Shown here: positions 26,622 to 37,546 of the stretch, in pieces
Layout: each line of letters opens with the position of its first letter
Position numbering within the stretch: position 1 is the stretch's first letter
DNA from: Epiperipatus broadwayi
Taxonomy: Eukaryota; Onychophora; Udeonychophora; Euonychophora; Peripatidae
Assembly (NCBI GenBank): GCA_028023455.1
Contig: JAQFVV010012508.1
Coordinates: 3,095,877-3,159,876, forward strand
DNA length: 64,000 nt
Direction of reading: 5' to 3'
Notes under the pieces: generated by a model
The model's database searches: none
What the model was told of the DNA's origin: nothing
What the model saw: the letters and a program-made list of their open reading frames with translations, nothing else
Program-made: the position numbers and the translations under genes

Positions 26622-27048
26622 TTTATTAAAATTAATAAATTAAAAATCATTTAGATAAAAATCTCTTTACTGCTTTCAGCTCATTCTATACTTCAGAAGA
26701 ATAATTTGTACTGCAGAATGGCAATAATTTAACAATAATTAAAAGCATTTCTTTACCATGAGAAAATTAATTAAAAATTTGAAAACACCTAGCCAGATAA
26801 GTAAAAACAGTCTGATCCCGCCAAAATAGAATAGCCAAATGAACTGGGATTAATGGCACGAACATGGATGAAAATACACCAAAAACCAATTGGATTCAGC
26901 AGCACATCAGGTGAATCCATTCTGATAGAGACAAAAGTATAAATAGGTTGGAGAATTCAGATTTAAAAAAAAGATAATTTTATTTTTGAGAGAGATGATT
27001 GTTAAATTATTATTCTATACTTAAAAATCACAAAAGACAACAATTTTT

Positions 27049-28333
27049 TATTAAAAAATTTTGAGATTATTAGAAAAGTGAATTGAACCATCAAGCAGCT
27101 CCTTGAAGAATCAATATAATATGGGCGGTTAGCCTGTTTTCTCTCTATCCACTACCATGAAGTAAGCCTCTAGTGCCTGTCCAAGCCTTTAGTGCTGTTC
27201 AAATTCAAGACCCCCCCACCCATTATTTTGAAAAACAGCAATAAATGAAGACCTTAGTTAAAAGGTAAGTATTAGAAAATAATTCAATTATTAATTCTAT
27301 AATAGTAATAATGTTTCACCTATCAATTATTAATTCTATAATAAGTTAACAATAGAAAATTAATGAAATAATATGAAAACATTAATTGTGTTATATGTTC
27401 AAAATTATAAATGTTCTACAAATATAGAATGACTGATAACAAACTTATGTGTAATATATACGTCTGTGTTTGATTGAATAATAATTATCTACAAACATGA
27501 AATTGTTATATATTAGAATAATTAAATGATGACGATTTATAAATGTTTAAATGCTTACCTGAATAGTCCACATCTGGATAAAATGATAAAATCGATGTAA
27601 AAATATACATCTATGTTTGACTGAATAATAAATATCTATAAACCTGGAAGTACTATATATTAGAATAATTAAATGATGGTGATTTATAAATGTTTAAATG
27701 CATATCTGAATAAACCACATCTGAATATAGGATAAAACCTATGTATACATATACTTGATAAAAAAGCTTTTTGACTTCTTCACACAAGATGAACTGAAAT
27801 GAGCTTTTATTTGATACAAATGATGAACTCTATTGGAAGGATTTATCAACAATTATTGTTAATAAAATTGTTCGTTATTAAAAATTAATTTTAGTTGTTC
27901 AGTTCTATTTTGCATCACTAATCATTCGTATATATATATATTCAGGCTAAAGCTATCTCTAAATATTGTTTTTAAAAACATATAAAGACTTCTACATAAA
28001 AACTTTGGCTACTTTGATAGCATAACAATTATTTATGTACAACATTTGAAGATGCCTTCTCTCTGAATATGTTGACATATTTTGCAATATAAAATTTTTA
28101 TATTACATATTAATGAATAATTAAATCTTCCCCAATGTTGCAAAGATAAGTATTTAGTTACTCTGTATTTGAATGTGAATGTAATCCAAATCTAATCAAG
28201 TACTGTTAACATTTACTATGAATTAAATTTTATTCTCATAGTTGAAATTGTCTAGATTAGCTTCCAAATAAGAACTTTGTTTGCAGGCAAGAGTAGAATC
28301 CGTTTTTTTTTTCATTGTAGCTATTAAATGTTA
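27049..28333. other. AT-rich non-coding stretch after the palindrome
   Basis: Apart from the 147-bp tandem duplication and a duplicated ctatcaattattaattctata near 27290-27340, nothing recognisable is seen. There are no long ORFs and no splice-site pair that could be defended. Confidence 0.6.
27451..27749 (+). repeat. Tandem duplication, two units of about 147 bp
   Basis: gtctgtgtttgattgaata at about 27462 recurs as atctatgtttgactgaata about 147 bases later. Both units continue with attagaataattaaatgatg and gatttataaatgtttaaatg. The units differ by scattered substitutions. No coding sense was seen. Confidence 0.75.
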
Positions 28334-28341
28334 CTCTTTGA

Positions 28342-28805
28342 CAGGAGTGGGCAAATAGCGACCGAAGGGCCACATGTGGCCTGCTAAGAATTTTTATGCG
28401 ACCCACCAAGACAATCAGAAAAATCCACCCTGAACTGAGATTTCCTTCCCATATGCGACCGAAGATTTGTCCTGTATTTTCCACTAGGATGGCCACGTCA
28501 ATATGCATGCACAGTATAGATACGATGTGCAGTGCTTTTTCAGTTGATCTGGTTAATTTCAATTTTGTCTTTGCATTAGCAAATATATACATTTCCAACT
28601 TTAGTGAAACCATGAACCCTCCGAAAAAATGTAAAATCGGTGATGAATGTTGTGTGTTTAATGAAGAATGGACAAACAAATATTTTTTTGCTAATCATTA
28701 AAAAGGGTGTGGCCCTCTGCTAACCTTCGCTTCCACAAAGTGGCCCTCGATGCAGCCCTCTGCCAACCTCTGCAGCCCCCCAGCCAAAACAATTGTCCAT
28801 CCCTG
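28342..28805. mobile_element. Non-autonomous hAT element, 464 bp, with perfect 8-bp target duplication
   Basis: It starts caggagtgggcaaa and ends ttgtccatccctg, imperfect inverted termini of the hAT CAGGGGTGG type. It is flanked on both sides by the identical 8-mer ctctttga (28334-28341 and 28806-28813). The interior is less AT-rich than its surroundings and includes ggccacatgtggcc near the left end and runs of gccctctgc near the right end. It encodes no transposase. The two ORFs crossing it (28257-28679 minus, 28396-28701 plus) are incidental. The perfect duplications suggest it is one of the younger insertions here. Confidence 0.9.
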
Positions 28806-29014
28806 CTCTTTGAGATTCTGCACCTTATTTGAGTATATCATTTGGAGATATCTCTACTTCTAAAATTTTCATGTTGTAAATGTAGTTGTTGACTAAGTTA
28901 TAGGCAACAAATCTAAATGACAAAATCACATCAAATGAGTAAAAGCGAAAATGTAAATATTAGTAACAACAGATTTATAAGTTATTCCCCAAGATAATTA
29001 TATCCTTTTTGTTT

Positions 29015-29340
29015 CATCAGTGAGGAGTCTTGGATCTGAGAGCACTGCACCTAAATCTTAGAATCTAATGCAACCCTCCAGCAGCCATCTTTTACATTAT
29101 TAGCTAACTATAAAGCTTTGAGTCCAAAATGAAAACACAATAATGTTTTCAATTCAAGTTCATTAGCTTGTATAGTTATATAGATCTGAACTCAGTTCAA
29201 CATCCATATTTTTTGGTGTCTTTGGATCATTAAAGCACTAGATAGGGATTTTATGCACAAATCTTTCTGCATCCATTGATTACCCTGGCTTGCACTGAGT
29301 GGCGCTACTGTATGAAGAGTTTTGCCTCTGTGTTAAATAT
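29015..29340. mobile_element. M1 MITE, long form
   Basis: Runs from catcagtgaggag through an extra block (ggatctgagagcactgcacc, caaccctccagcagcc, ctaactataaagctttgag) to the usual end ccattgattaccctgg..gtatgaagagttttgcc. The extra block is absent from short M1 copies and is shared with those at 60.5, 61.0, 62.5 and 63.0 kb. The left inverted end is missing, so this copy is 5' truncated or rearranged. Confidence 0.65.
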
Positions 29341-29820
29341 GGCTTTAGAGATACCACGATAAAGGTTTATTCCTTTTATTGGATGTAGCAAATAAGCAAT
29401 TTTGCATTTAAACATAAAGTTGTTTATAAGTGAAAAGACGATATTCTAAATAATTCCTCGTCATTTCGTTCATGTAAGACAATAATTTTCAAATTAATAA
29501 TAATGAATTTGAATATCTTAAGTAATGATATTGATAAAACCAGTGCTACTGTATAGTCAAACATCACTTACTAAAATGAAAATTAAATTACGTCATCTTA
29601 GTGAAGCCCTGCGCCGTTTGACGCAGTTATTCTGGCGCTGAACTTCTTAGAATAATAAAGCCATGTGGCTTTTTTAAAATCTTAGTGGAATGATAATCTT
29701 CGTATCATTATTAGTTTTCTTAATCAATATTTGAATGAGTTTATAGCCACCGGAAAATCAACCAATGGTGATCAGTAATTTTTAATTAGGTGATGGTTAC
29801 TTTGTATTTTTTTTTTTTTT
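29341..29820. other. Non-coding stretch with a short GC-richer island
   Basis: Mostly AT-rich. The segment near 29608-29640 (agccctgcgccgtttgacg) is locally GC-richer, but no ORF, tRNA or hairpin of note was found. Confidence 0.5.
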
Positions 29821-29823
29821 CAG

Positions 29824-29890
29824 GTGTCGAAGTATCGGCCGGGAAGCATGGTTAATCTGTATTGACTGGTATCAATGCGCCGGCGAATAA
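29824..29890 (+). other. Possible terminal exon after a strong 3' splice-site-like sequence
   Basis: A run of about 16 pyrimidines ends in cag at 29821-29823. The following DNA is clearly less AT-rich (gtcgaagtatcggccggga). The second frame stays open for 21 codons (residues C-R-S-I-G-R-E-A-W-L..) to a TAA inside gcgaataaaa, which also supplies an AATAAA-type signal. No upstream exon was identified, so this could be chance or part of a repeat. Confidence 0.25.
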
Positions 29891-30639
29891 AAATACTACA
29901 ATAGTGTGAGGCGGACTTGGGAAGAGTATCATACCTATGAACACAATGTCCGTGGATGTCTTTATTCACTTAAAATTTATTAAGTAGCTTTTTTGTTTTT
30001 TATTAAGCTTGAGTAATTCGCAAAAAAAAAAACAAAAACGTAATTTTAATTTCTTACATATAACCTCAACGATCGTACCTAATTCATAAAATTAACTAAC
30101 GTTTCGTTTGAAGTTTGATTTTTATAAACACTGACAGAAAATTGTTTCCATTTACGACCTTATTCTAAGGTTACCTCAATCTATTTATAGTTGCTTTATA
30201 TAAATAGTAATAAAATATTTTATTGATGTAAAAGAAATTGTGCAAATTATTTTTGCCTATTTTTAGCTATGCGGTCTTTACATAAATGTTTCGATTATAT
30301 TCATATTACAAACACAAAGGATTTGGTTTTCAGCTTTTTCTCAAGATAATTGAGTTTTCTAACAAAGCAATACTGATATACCAAAAAAAAAAAATTTTCT
30401 TTTTCAAACTAATAACTGCAAATAATTCTCCTGAAAATACGAACACATTAATTTTCTTTTTTAAAAATAAACAATCAACTTTCAATTCTCTAAAAATTCA
30501 TTAATAACATAGAAGTTATTAAACTCACCTAATTACGATTTGTTAAATTTTATAACAAATAATATTACGCTAAACTTTGACATCACGTCATCTAATACCC
30601 TTTATTAGATATAATGGCGGAACTAACGAAATCATTTAA

Positions 30640-32340
30640 AAATTGCTTTTAAAAGAAGAAGCAGAATTAGGCTAGAAAACAAAAAGAATACTTGAGAGAC
30701 ACAAAAACTGAAACCAAACATGTCCTATGGTGAAAAGAAAGCTAGTAAATCTCTCAAATTTGAGAAATTTACAACCATTCTTTCTACTGACCAAGATAAC
30801 GGATGATAAAAACCAAGAGCTTCTCACAACAGGTCAATACAAAAATCCAATATTGACTATAGAAACAAAATCTCAGATATTTCTCTGATTCAGAAAAAGA
30901 TCAACTAACATTATCTTTCATCAAAATCCCTCATCTTTATGGTCTACTTAAAATCCATAATTAATATCTATTGTTATTTCTAGAAATTCACCTTATCAAA
31001 AACTGTCAAGATTTGTTCTTAAGATTTTTAGTCTTTTGGCATACAAAACGTAGCCCTTTATCAGGGATTCTAAGTACTTTGTGGAATTAATCAAAAAAAT
31101 GAAAATTGAAGGAATTGATATACTCGAAAGCATTCGTGTGAAAGTTTATTCATTGCTAAAGCTATTAATATATGGTGTATCTGAACTTAGTTCAGTCCCA
31201 TATGGTTATTTAAGTTAGATAGCTGGATTGGAAGACATATGGATGTCTGAACATTTCAGATTTTATACTTAATAGTTATGCATTAAATAAAGTGTTGGGC
31301 TTGTCCTGGTATTTTTAATCTAATGCTTGAATATCCTAATACCTCACTGAGGATGCCAGTAGCAGAAACCGGTCTGAGGCTGGGGATATTTTTGCAAAGC
31401 TTGTTAAGAGCTTATTTTGCGAGCTCTATATATACTCTATAATAAAACATCTATTATAAAAAAAAATTAAATGAAGATAATAGCTTACAACTTCTTATTA
31501 ATAGTATAATGAAATTATTAACATTGTGCATAACAACATACTTTCAATACAACCTTGAATTTTCTAACAAAATCATAGGATGGTTATGGGCTTACTGTCA
31601 TCCCACACATCCACAGAAAAACTTGAAACCACAATCATAAATACCCTTTCTTAACTAATTAAAGGTTGGCTTTGCTATGTTGAAAACACATTTATTGTAT
31701 CGCCACTACAAACATTCTGAGCATAAGTCATTAATATATATCCTTCAATTAAATTCTTCGTAGAACCAGAACAAGAATAAAAATTGATATAGTTGATTCT
31801 TATGACAAAACTTTCCCATATCAAAACCAAACTACAGATTACATAACTCTCACAGAAAAATACTTAGCATATACATCCAGTCATGGTAGAAAAATGAAAC
31901 ATGGATTTTTATTCTGAAACTCATGATTTGAAAAAAGAAACATCTGCAGAAAACAAACTCTCATAAAGAAAATGATGATAATTAAGAAGGTTTGTTCCAT
32001 GTAGAGCAGTTATTATTAAATAAACTTAAAATAGACAACAAAAAAGAAATACCAAAAGAAAAAACAATTATAACTACTGTAGTATATGCATATACCTGGG
32101 ATAATAGATAAAGGAAAGAAAATATGCAATTAATGTAACATCATAACAGCTTTCCAAAGTCATAGCACATTACAAGGAATCTTAATCTTTACCTAAACAT
32201 AAAATATTGAAGAATGAAAACAACTATGAATATCATGTGGATGTGAAGAAGATATATTGTTACAATCAATCACCCCATTAAAAAGAGCACAAAATGATTA
32301 GGAAAAAAAACAATTGGATGTAAAATACCAGATTATATAT
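30640..32340 (+). pseudogene. Penelope-like element reverse transcriptase, decayed
   Basis: Pieces of a PLE reverse transcriptase appear in order on the plus strand but in shifting frames with many stops. P-H-L-Y-G-L-L-K-I-H is at 30929-30958. S-K-Y-F-V-E-L-I-K-K-M-K-I-E-G-I-D is at about 31069-31119. Y-F-Q-Y-N is near 31540. W-L-C-Y-V-E-N-T-F-I-V is at 31667-31699, and Y-P-S-I-K-F-F-V-E-P-E-Q-E at 31739-31777. The W..Y-V-E-N block sits where the catalytic Y-x-D-D should be, so both catalytic aspartates are gone. A segment of about 330 bp at 31145-31475 interrupts it. No GIY-YIG domain follows; the foldback unit at 32.49-33.12 kb lies just downstream and fits a PLE terminal repeat. The family call is from motif order; a protein search would settle it. 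Confidence 0.65.
31145..31475 (+). mobile_element. SINE-like insertion inside the PLE pseudogene
   Basis: This segment breaks the reverse transcriptase homology and ends with ataataaaacatc followed by a run of nine A residues, as a polyadenylated retrocopy would. It contains the core ctgaggatgccagtagcaga followed by aaccggtctg at 31347-31376, closely related to the M1 MITE core (ctgatgaaggcc..gaaactagtctgggg). The 5' limit is estimated and no target duplication was found. Confidence 0.5.
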
Positions 32341-32401
32341 GAAATACTTGATAGATAGTGAAATCACATACCACATATATATATACAAAAATTGTATTGG
32401 A

Positions 32402-32440
32402 AGTTGCCTTGACAACGGGTTGAGATTGTTGATTATTATT
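32402..32440 (+). repeat. Short repeat shared with the palindrome arms
   Basis: gttgccttgacaacgggttg..attgttgatta matches attgccttgacgacagtttg..attgttgatta at about 833-872 and its mirror. Both copies directly follow a short TA run, suggesting the end of one mobile family. Confidence 0.5.
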
Positions 32441-32489
32441 GATATTGGAATTGTCTAAGTGTTGATTGATTTTAATGATTATATAGTTT

Positions 32490-33115
32490 GTAGATAATAT
32501 TAATATCATTTATGTTCTTTATTACTTTTCACAATGCTTTTTTTACAACCCACTATTGATGATTTCGATTGCCTCAGAGATCTTCTTCAGAACTATACAT
32601 GAACATATAATTTTACATTATATATATATACACACATTTTCTATCTTATAATCACTATTTTATACTCATATATATCTTTATATCTCTATATAATTATTAC
32701 TTTTTTATATACTATACATTTTAATATTTTATATTCTATATTTATCAATCAATACTTCCTATAATCATAAATATATATATATGTATTATTTTTATTTTTT
32801 TTATTTTTTATTCTCATTAATTTTTTAATATTTAACTCTAACATTATAATCATATTTTATACTTTACATTATTATTATTCATTATATTAACATTCCATAT
32901 TAATGTTCTTTAGCCTATAATATTATTTTATATATGTATATATAATGTAAAATTATATGTTCAAGTATATTTGTATTCATGTATTTGTATTGTGTTTGTT
33001 ACAATTCTGAAGAAGATTGCTGGGCAATCGCAACTCTCAATAGTGGGTTGTAAAAGAGCATTGTAAAAAGTAATAAAGCATGATATTAATATTATATGGA
33101 TTTGGCAATACAATA
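32490..33115. mobile_element. PLE-like foldback terminal element with a TA-rich loop
   Basis: The left arm (aatattaatatcatttatg, ttctttattacttttcacaa, caacccactattga) is answered by the right arm (tcaatagtgggttgtaaa, gcattgtaaaaagtaataaa, gatattaatattatatgg). Each arm has the core, gattgcctcagagatcttct on the left and ctgaagaagattgctgggca on the right. In the right core the usual GAAA is changed to GCAA. The loop of about 350 bp is almost pure A/T. It follows the PLE reverse transcriptase remnant and probably belongs to it. Confidence 0.6.
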
Positions 33116-33539
33116 AGAAAGATATAGTTTGTATATACATGAGTATTACCATTATTATTAGAAGTTATTTTTGTATATATCCATTGTAACTCTCTACATA
33201 TAGGGGGTATAAAAAATGAAAGCCAAAGAAAAAAATTAAAAGGAAGGAAAGGAGAATGTGAAAAATTGAAAAAAAAAAGAAAAAAAATATATATATATAG
33301 AAAGACAGTCATAAACAAGTATGGTTATTCCAACTCTAAGGGGAAAAAGAACACAAAATGAATTTTGCAATGAGAGTACATATTAATTTGCAAAAGCACA
33401 CACAGATATACATATACATGTAGAGCATGCTCATCCAATATACTTCAGCAGAAAACATTTCTTTCTCAAACACATCAACATAATGTCCAATTGTAGCTTG
33501 CGAGTGTAACTGTGCACACATCTCAATGGAAACAATCAG

Positions 33540-33905
33540 TAATGTATTTCTTTAATCAACACCTTTGCATTGATTTTTTATAATGTAAATGAGTCTAACT
33601 GTCCCATGAAAACTGCAGATTTACTCCAATGAAAGTGTTATTTTTATGATTGTGGACTTTACAATATCATATTCAACAAGTTCAACAATATAAAGGCGTG
33701 ATTGGCTCTTTTATGATCTTGAACCATTGCATTTTGAAAATTTTATGAAGCATCCCTTAAATGGAATTTTTATGATGTCCAAGTCTCACTACCATACAAT
33801 AAATTAGGTAAAATAGCTTTATGCAGCTTCATTGTAGTAGTTATTTCTTGGTGATGAAACAAATCTTTTAATGCCTTCACCCTCCCAAAATGGAGCATAT
33901 ATTTT
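33540..33905 (-). pseudogene. Non-LTR retrotransposon (LINE) remnant, region after the reverse transcriptase core
   Basis: On the minus strand the frame reads M-K-L-H-K-A-I-L-P-N-L-L-Y-G-S-E-T-W-T and then hits a stop near 33771. The L-L-Y-G-x-E-T-W-T block is the well-known motif shortly after the catalytic core of many RTE- and Jockey-like reverse transcriptases. The downstream part is frameshifted and stops repeatedly. No catalytic box is present. Confidence 0.6.
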
Positions 33906-34640
33906 TTTAGATATTTATAAAAAGTGTGCTTTCCATTAAATTTCCTATAAAATTTAGATGTGTTTTCTCGTATGGGTACTTGGTTGTTGCTATATATAAA
34001 ACTGTTTGGAGATTAGTACTATCAAAATTGGTAGGCAAAGCTTAGTTTAAATTTGATTTAAATTAAAAGATGGTAAATCTGTTGACACTAATTCTTGCCT
34101 CCTCATTCTTAAGATGAATAGCATTCTGTATTATAATTATAAAAGTTCAGTATATTGGTTTAATAATTTTTTCTTCTGATGTAACATCAGTTCTTTATAA
34201 ATATTTGGAAATATTATTATGCTTCAATTAATTAAAAAAAATTTGGTTTTATTTTTGTTAATAAAGTTCTATTCTTTTAAGGATTTTGTAAATATCAATT
34301 GTGATAATTTAAATTTAGGTGTAATGTGATACGATGCACTATAGATTCACCTTTATCAGAGTCAGGAATCTCTCAGCCACTATACCCAAAGAAACCTGTT
34401 AGCCACCTTCCCTTACCTTTCTATTCCCCAACCTAAGTTTTTCTCATATTCTTCTCTATGCTGCTCCATCCCATTTCCACAACATTATCTTTGTCCACAC
34501 TATGGCCTTTATATCTAGATTCCCCTTATTTTTTCCAAACCCAGCATAAAAACCAAGAACCCACTTTCTGTATAATCACTTTGTTTATATTTATTCTCCT
34601 ATAACTTCCATTATTTGTACCCTTTCTGCTTGTAAGCATT
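33905..34640. other. Non-coding stretch, pyrimidine-rich at its end
   Basis: 34370-34640 is rich in C and T on the plus strand (for example ccaccttcccttacctttct). No gene or inverted repeat was recognised. It may be degraded LINE sequence on the minus strand, but no motif supports that. Confidence 0.45.
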
Positions 34641-34644
34641 TACA

Positions 34645-34827
34645 TTAAATTAACAGATGTCTAATGTTTTCCATGCCTTCCTTACATAACTTGCAGACTA
34701 AATCACCCACATTTCTCCATTTATGTGTATATTCCCTTGTTGCTAATGATTCTACTTGAACCTTAAACAGCGAACTACTTTTCTTGCTATTATCATAAAT
34801 TAACCTCGCACCTAACCATATTCTGTT

Positions 34828-34876
<49 letters not shown>

Positions 34877-35523
34877 CTCTTTTTACTCTCCATACTAGTT
34901 CTCCATTTCCAACTCCCTATTTTTTTTATTAATGCATCTATTCTTCTATCTCATTCTTTGTCATTATAACACTCTACTAATTCTCTTAACACAATCATCC
35001 CACATTTTTGTATAAGTATACTGACATAAATCTTTATCCAAATCTTTTGCAATAATATCTTTCTTACCCATCTTGTTGCCTGTCCTTTACTTATAATCCA
35101 ATTAAATACTATTTTGACTAGTCTCTTACTACCTATAAATTGCAATCTACAGATCATTTCCTTTTTGCGTCTCCCATATAAAAACTTGACCATCCCATTT
35201 CTCCTTGAATTGCCTTCTGCCATTCACACATCTGCATCGAATGCATGTCTTCCTACTTCTCTTTGCACTTTTTCTAAAAGTTAGAGATATAATATCCTCT
35301 TACTAAAACATAAACACATCATTACCATAAATTAACCCTGCTGGTGCCATATTCCTTCTAAACAATTCTTGCTACATCATATTTATTATATGAAAACATC
35401 ATACCTTTATCAGCCCCTTTTTGCTTCATTTATCAATTTTTCTCCCATTCATCCAAGCAATTTCATTTTGACGGTATTTATATGAATTTTCTATAGTCAC
35501 ACCATTTATTTAAATAATATTTA
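34645..35523 (-). pseudogene. LINE ORF2 C-terminal remnant
   Basis: The minus strand shows two neighbouring open pieces. The upstream one (34951-35223, 90 codons) includes G-Q-A-T-R-W-V-R and R-E-L-V-E-C. The downstream one ends with V-C-K-L-C-K-E-G-M-E-N-I-R-H-L-L, whose C-x2-C-x8-H pattern is that of the C-terminal zinc knuckle of several LINE clades. A TA microsatellite at 34828-34876 has been inserted or expanded upstream of it, so the first 20 or so residues of that ORF (mostly I and Y) are an artefact. Further upstream, to about 35523, codon-like sequence is visible but broken. Confidence 0.5.
34828..34876. repeat. Interrupted (TA)n microsatellite
   Basis: TA repeats broken by aatata and ataca, lying between the two LINE pieces. 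Confidence 0.85.
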
Positions 35524-35937
35524 ACTCTTTATATCCACCAATAAAATTGTTTTCTCTTCAGCATTTATCATCGTTACTTTGATTTTTCAACAAAATTAAT
35601 TATCATCTCTTTTAATGGAAAGCTACTGAAAAATCCCTAGTGAGCTAGGTATAGTAAATCATCATCAATAAACGATACATAGAATTAATCCACCTGTACT
35701 TATCTTAGCTTATATATAAACATTCAATTATTGATGTAATAACATACAGAGCTGATTTATATATATATGTAATTTCAAGACAACTATAAGCCATTCTTCA
35801 ATCACTAAACTAAATAGAGATAAAAGGCTGAGCTGCATATTTTAATAATGTCTTCAATTACTGATGTAAATATCAATTGTAATTTTATATATAGATGTAG
35901 TTAACACAGAAGCTACTGAAAACTCAGCAAGTTATAT

Positions 35938-36240
35938 GTATCACATGACCACCACTTCTTATGCTTGCGTATAACCGTTGTTAAAACAGGCAAACCTATA
36001 ATGTGATACACACAGCAAGCTGGGAGTAATCAATGGGATGCCAGAAGGCTTGTGCATAAAATCCCCATCTAGTGCCTACTCATCCAATATCCCCAGACTA
36101 GTTTCTGTCGTAGTTTCACTAGTGAGAAGCCTTTCTGGCATCCATTGATTACTCCAGCTTGCTGTGTGCAGGTGTCAAAACATAGTACTGAGTTTTAACG
36201 TGATTTTAACAACAGTTATAAAAGGCGTTATTAAGAAATA
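35938..36240. mobile_element. M1 MITE, full copy
   Basis: Has the outer blocks atcacatgaccaccac and aacaacagttataaa, the arms caagctgggagtaatcaatg and ccattgattactccagcttg, and the loop ccccagactagtttctg. The arms pair over about 70 bp. Confidence 0.75.
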
Positions 36241-36269
36241 ATAAATATGTGATGTCTATTTTATTAAAA

Positions 36270-36665
36270 CCAATCCTACCTAATAGGATAGTGGCTATGA
36301 TATTAAAGAACTAATAAAGACACCAAAATGTAGCGGTATTGAACTGAGTCTGACCTACAAGGACCATATAAGCCAATGGACGATTTGAAAACATTAAGGT
36401 GTTTTTAGTTTCAAGACCATAGTTTTGTAGTGTTATGGAGGATAAAAGGTGTCGGCTAGAGGGCCAATATCTTAAGATCTAGGTGCAGCATTTCAGAATT
36501 CCGGCGCTCCTCACTGATGAAGGCTCATGTCGTGAAACCAGTCTGGGGATATTGGATGAGAGAACAGATGGGGATTTTATGTACAAAACGTCAAACATCC
36601 ATTGATTACTCTAGCTTGCTATGTGAGCAATACGTATAGTGAGTTTTGCCTGTTTTAACAAGTTA
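36270..36665. mobile_element. M1 MITE, long form, next to another copy
   Basis: Includes the extra block (ctaataaagacaccaaaatg..gctagagggccaat..cttaagatctaggtgcagca), then cctcactgatgaaggctcat and gtgaaaccagtctgggg, then ccattgattactctagcttg..gagttttgcctg. It lies less than 40 bp from the copy at 35938-36240 in tandem. Confidence 0.7.
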
Positions 36666-37046
36666 TATGTATAAACAAACTGCCAATAAATGATAAGTAC
36701 CTGTAATTTAGCTTAGATTATATATAAGCATTAATTTTATTGATACATTGGTCACCAGATTTAATTCAGTTTTAGAAAACAAACAAAAAATTAGAGGTAT
36801 ACTTTATTGTTTTCAGAAAATGTAAAAAAAATATTGTAAACAAATATGTGATTTATACTCTATATTCAGGGCAGTTGACTCATTTAATGAAGAAAATTAA
36901 TGGCTACATTGAAATTATATGGTTTTGCGCAGAACTTAATTCATTTTATACAGATTTTACATAATGAAATAAAAAAAACATTATAATTGTTAATGAAAAA
37001 GATGAAGTATTGTAAATAGAGAATAGTGTTAAATAAGCAATACGTA

Positions 37047-37546
37047 NNNNNNNNNNNNNNNNNNNNNNNNNNNNNNNNNNNNNNNNNNNNNNNNNNNNNN
37101 NNNNNNNNNNNNNNNNNNNNNNNNNNNNNNNNNNNNNNNNNNNNNNNNNNNNNNNNNNNNNNNNNNNNNNNNNNNNNNNNNNNNNNNNNNNNNNNNNNNN
37201 NNNNNNNNNNNNNNNNNNNNNNNNNNNNNNNNNNNNNNNNNNNNNNNNNNNNNNNNNNNNNNNNNNNNNNNNNNNNNNNNNNNNNNNNNNNNNNNNNNNN
37301 NNNNNNNNNNNNNNNNNNNNNNNNNNNNNNNNNNNNNNNNNNNNNNNNNNNNNNNNNNNNNNNNNNNNNNNNNNNNNNNNNNNNNNNNNNNNNNNNNNNN
37401 NNNNNNNNNNNNNNNNNNNNNNNNNNNNNNNNNNNNNNNNNNNNNNNNNNNNNNNNNNNNNNNNNNNNNNNNNNNNNNNNNNNNNNNNNNNNNNNNNNNN
37501 NNNNNNNNNNNNNNNNNNNNNNNNNNNNNNNNNNNNNNNNNNNNNN
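37047..37546. other. Assembly gap of exactly 500 N
   Basis: The run is exactly 500 bases, which is a placeholder size and not a measured gap. Sequence order across it depends on scaffolding only. ORFs drawn across it are meaningless. Confidence 1.

Larger units (their letters stand above)
13527..27048 (-). repeat. Right arm of the 27-kb palindrome
   Basis: This is the reverse complement of 1-13522. The last clear match is the run ending near 27048, which mirrors the first bases of the window. After it the sequence becomes unrelated single-copy AT-rich DNA. The right arm keeps some features in better shape than the left, for example the intact terminus of the hAT element at 17200. Both arms carry the same set of nested elements in mirror order, so these insertions came before the duplication or before the alleles separated. 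Confidence 0.95.

Noticed and set aside
28257-28679. 140-codon minus-strand ORF
   Set aside because: It crosses the boundary of a 464-bp hAT MITE and overlaps an opposing ORF, with no domain.
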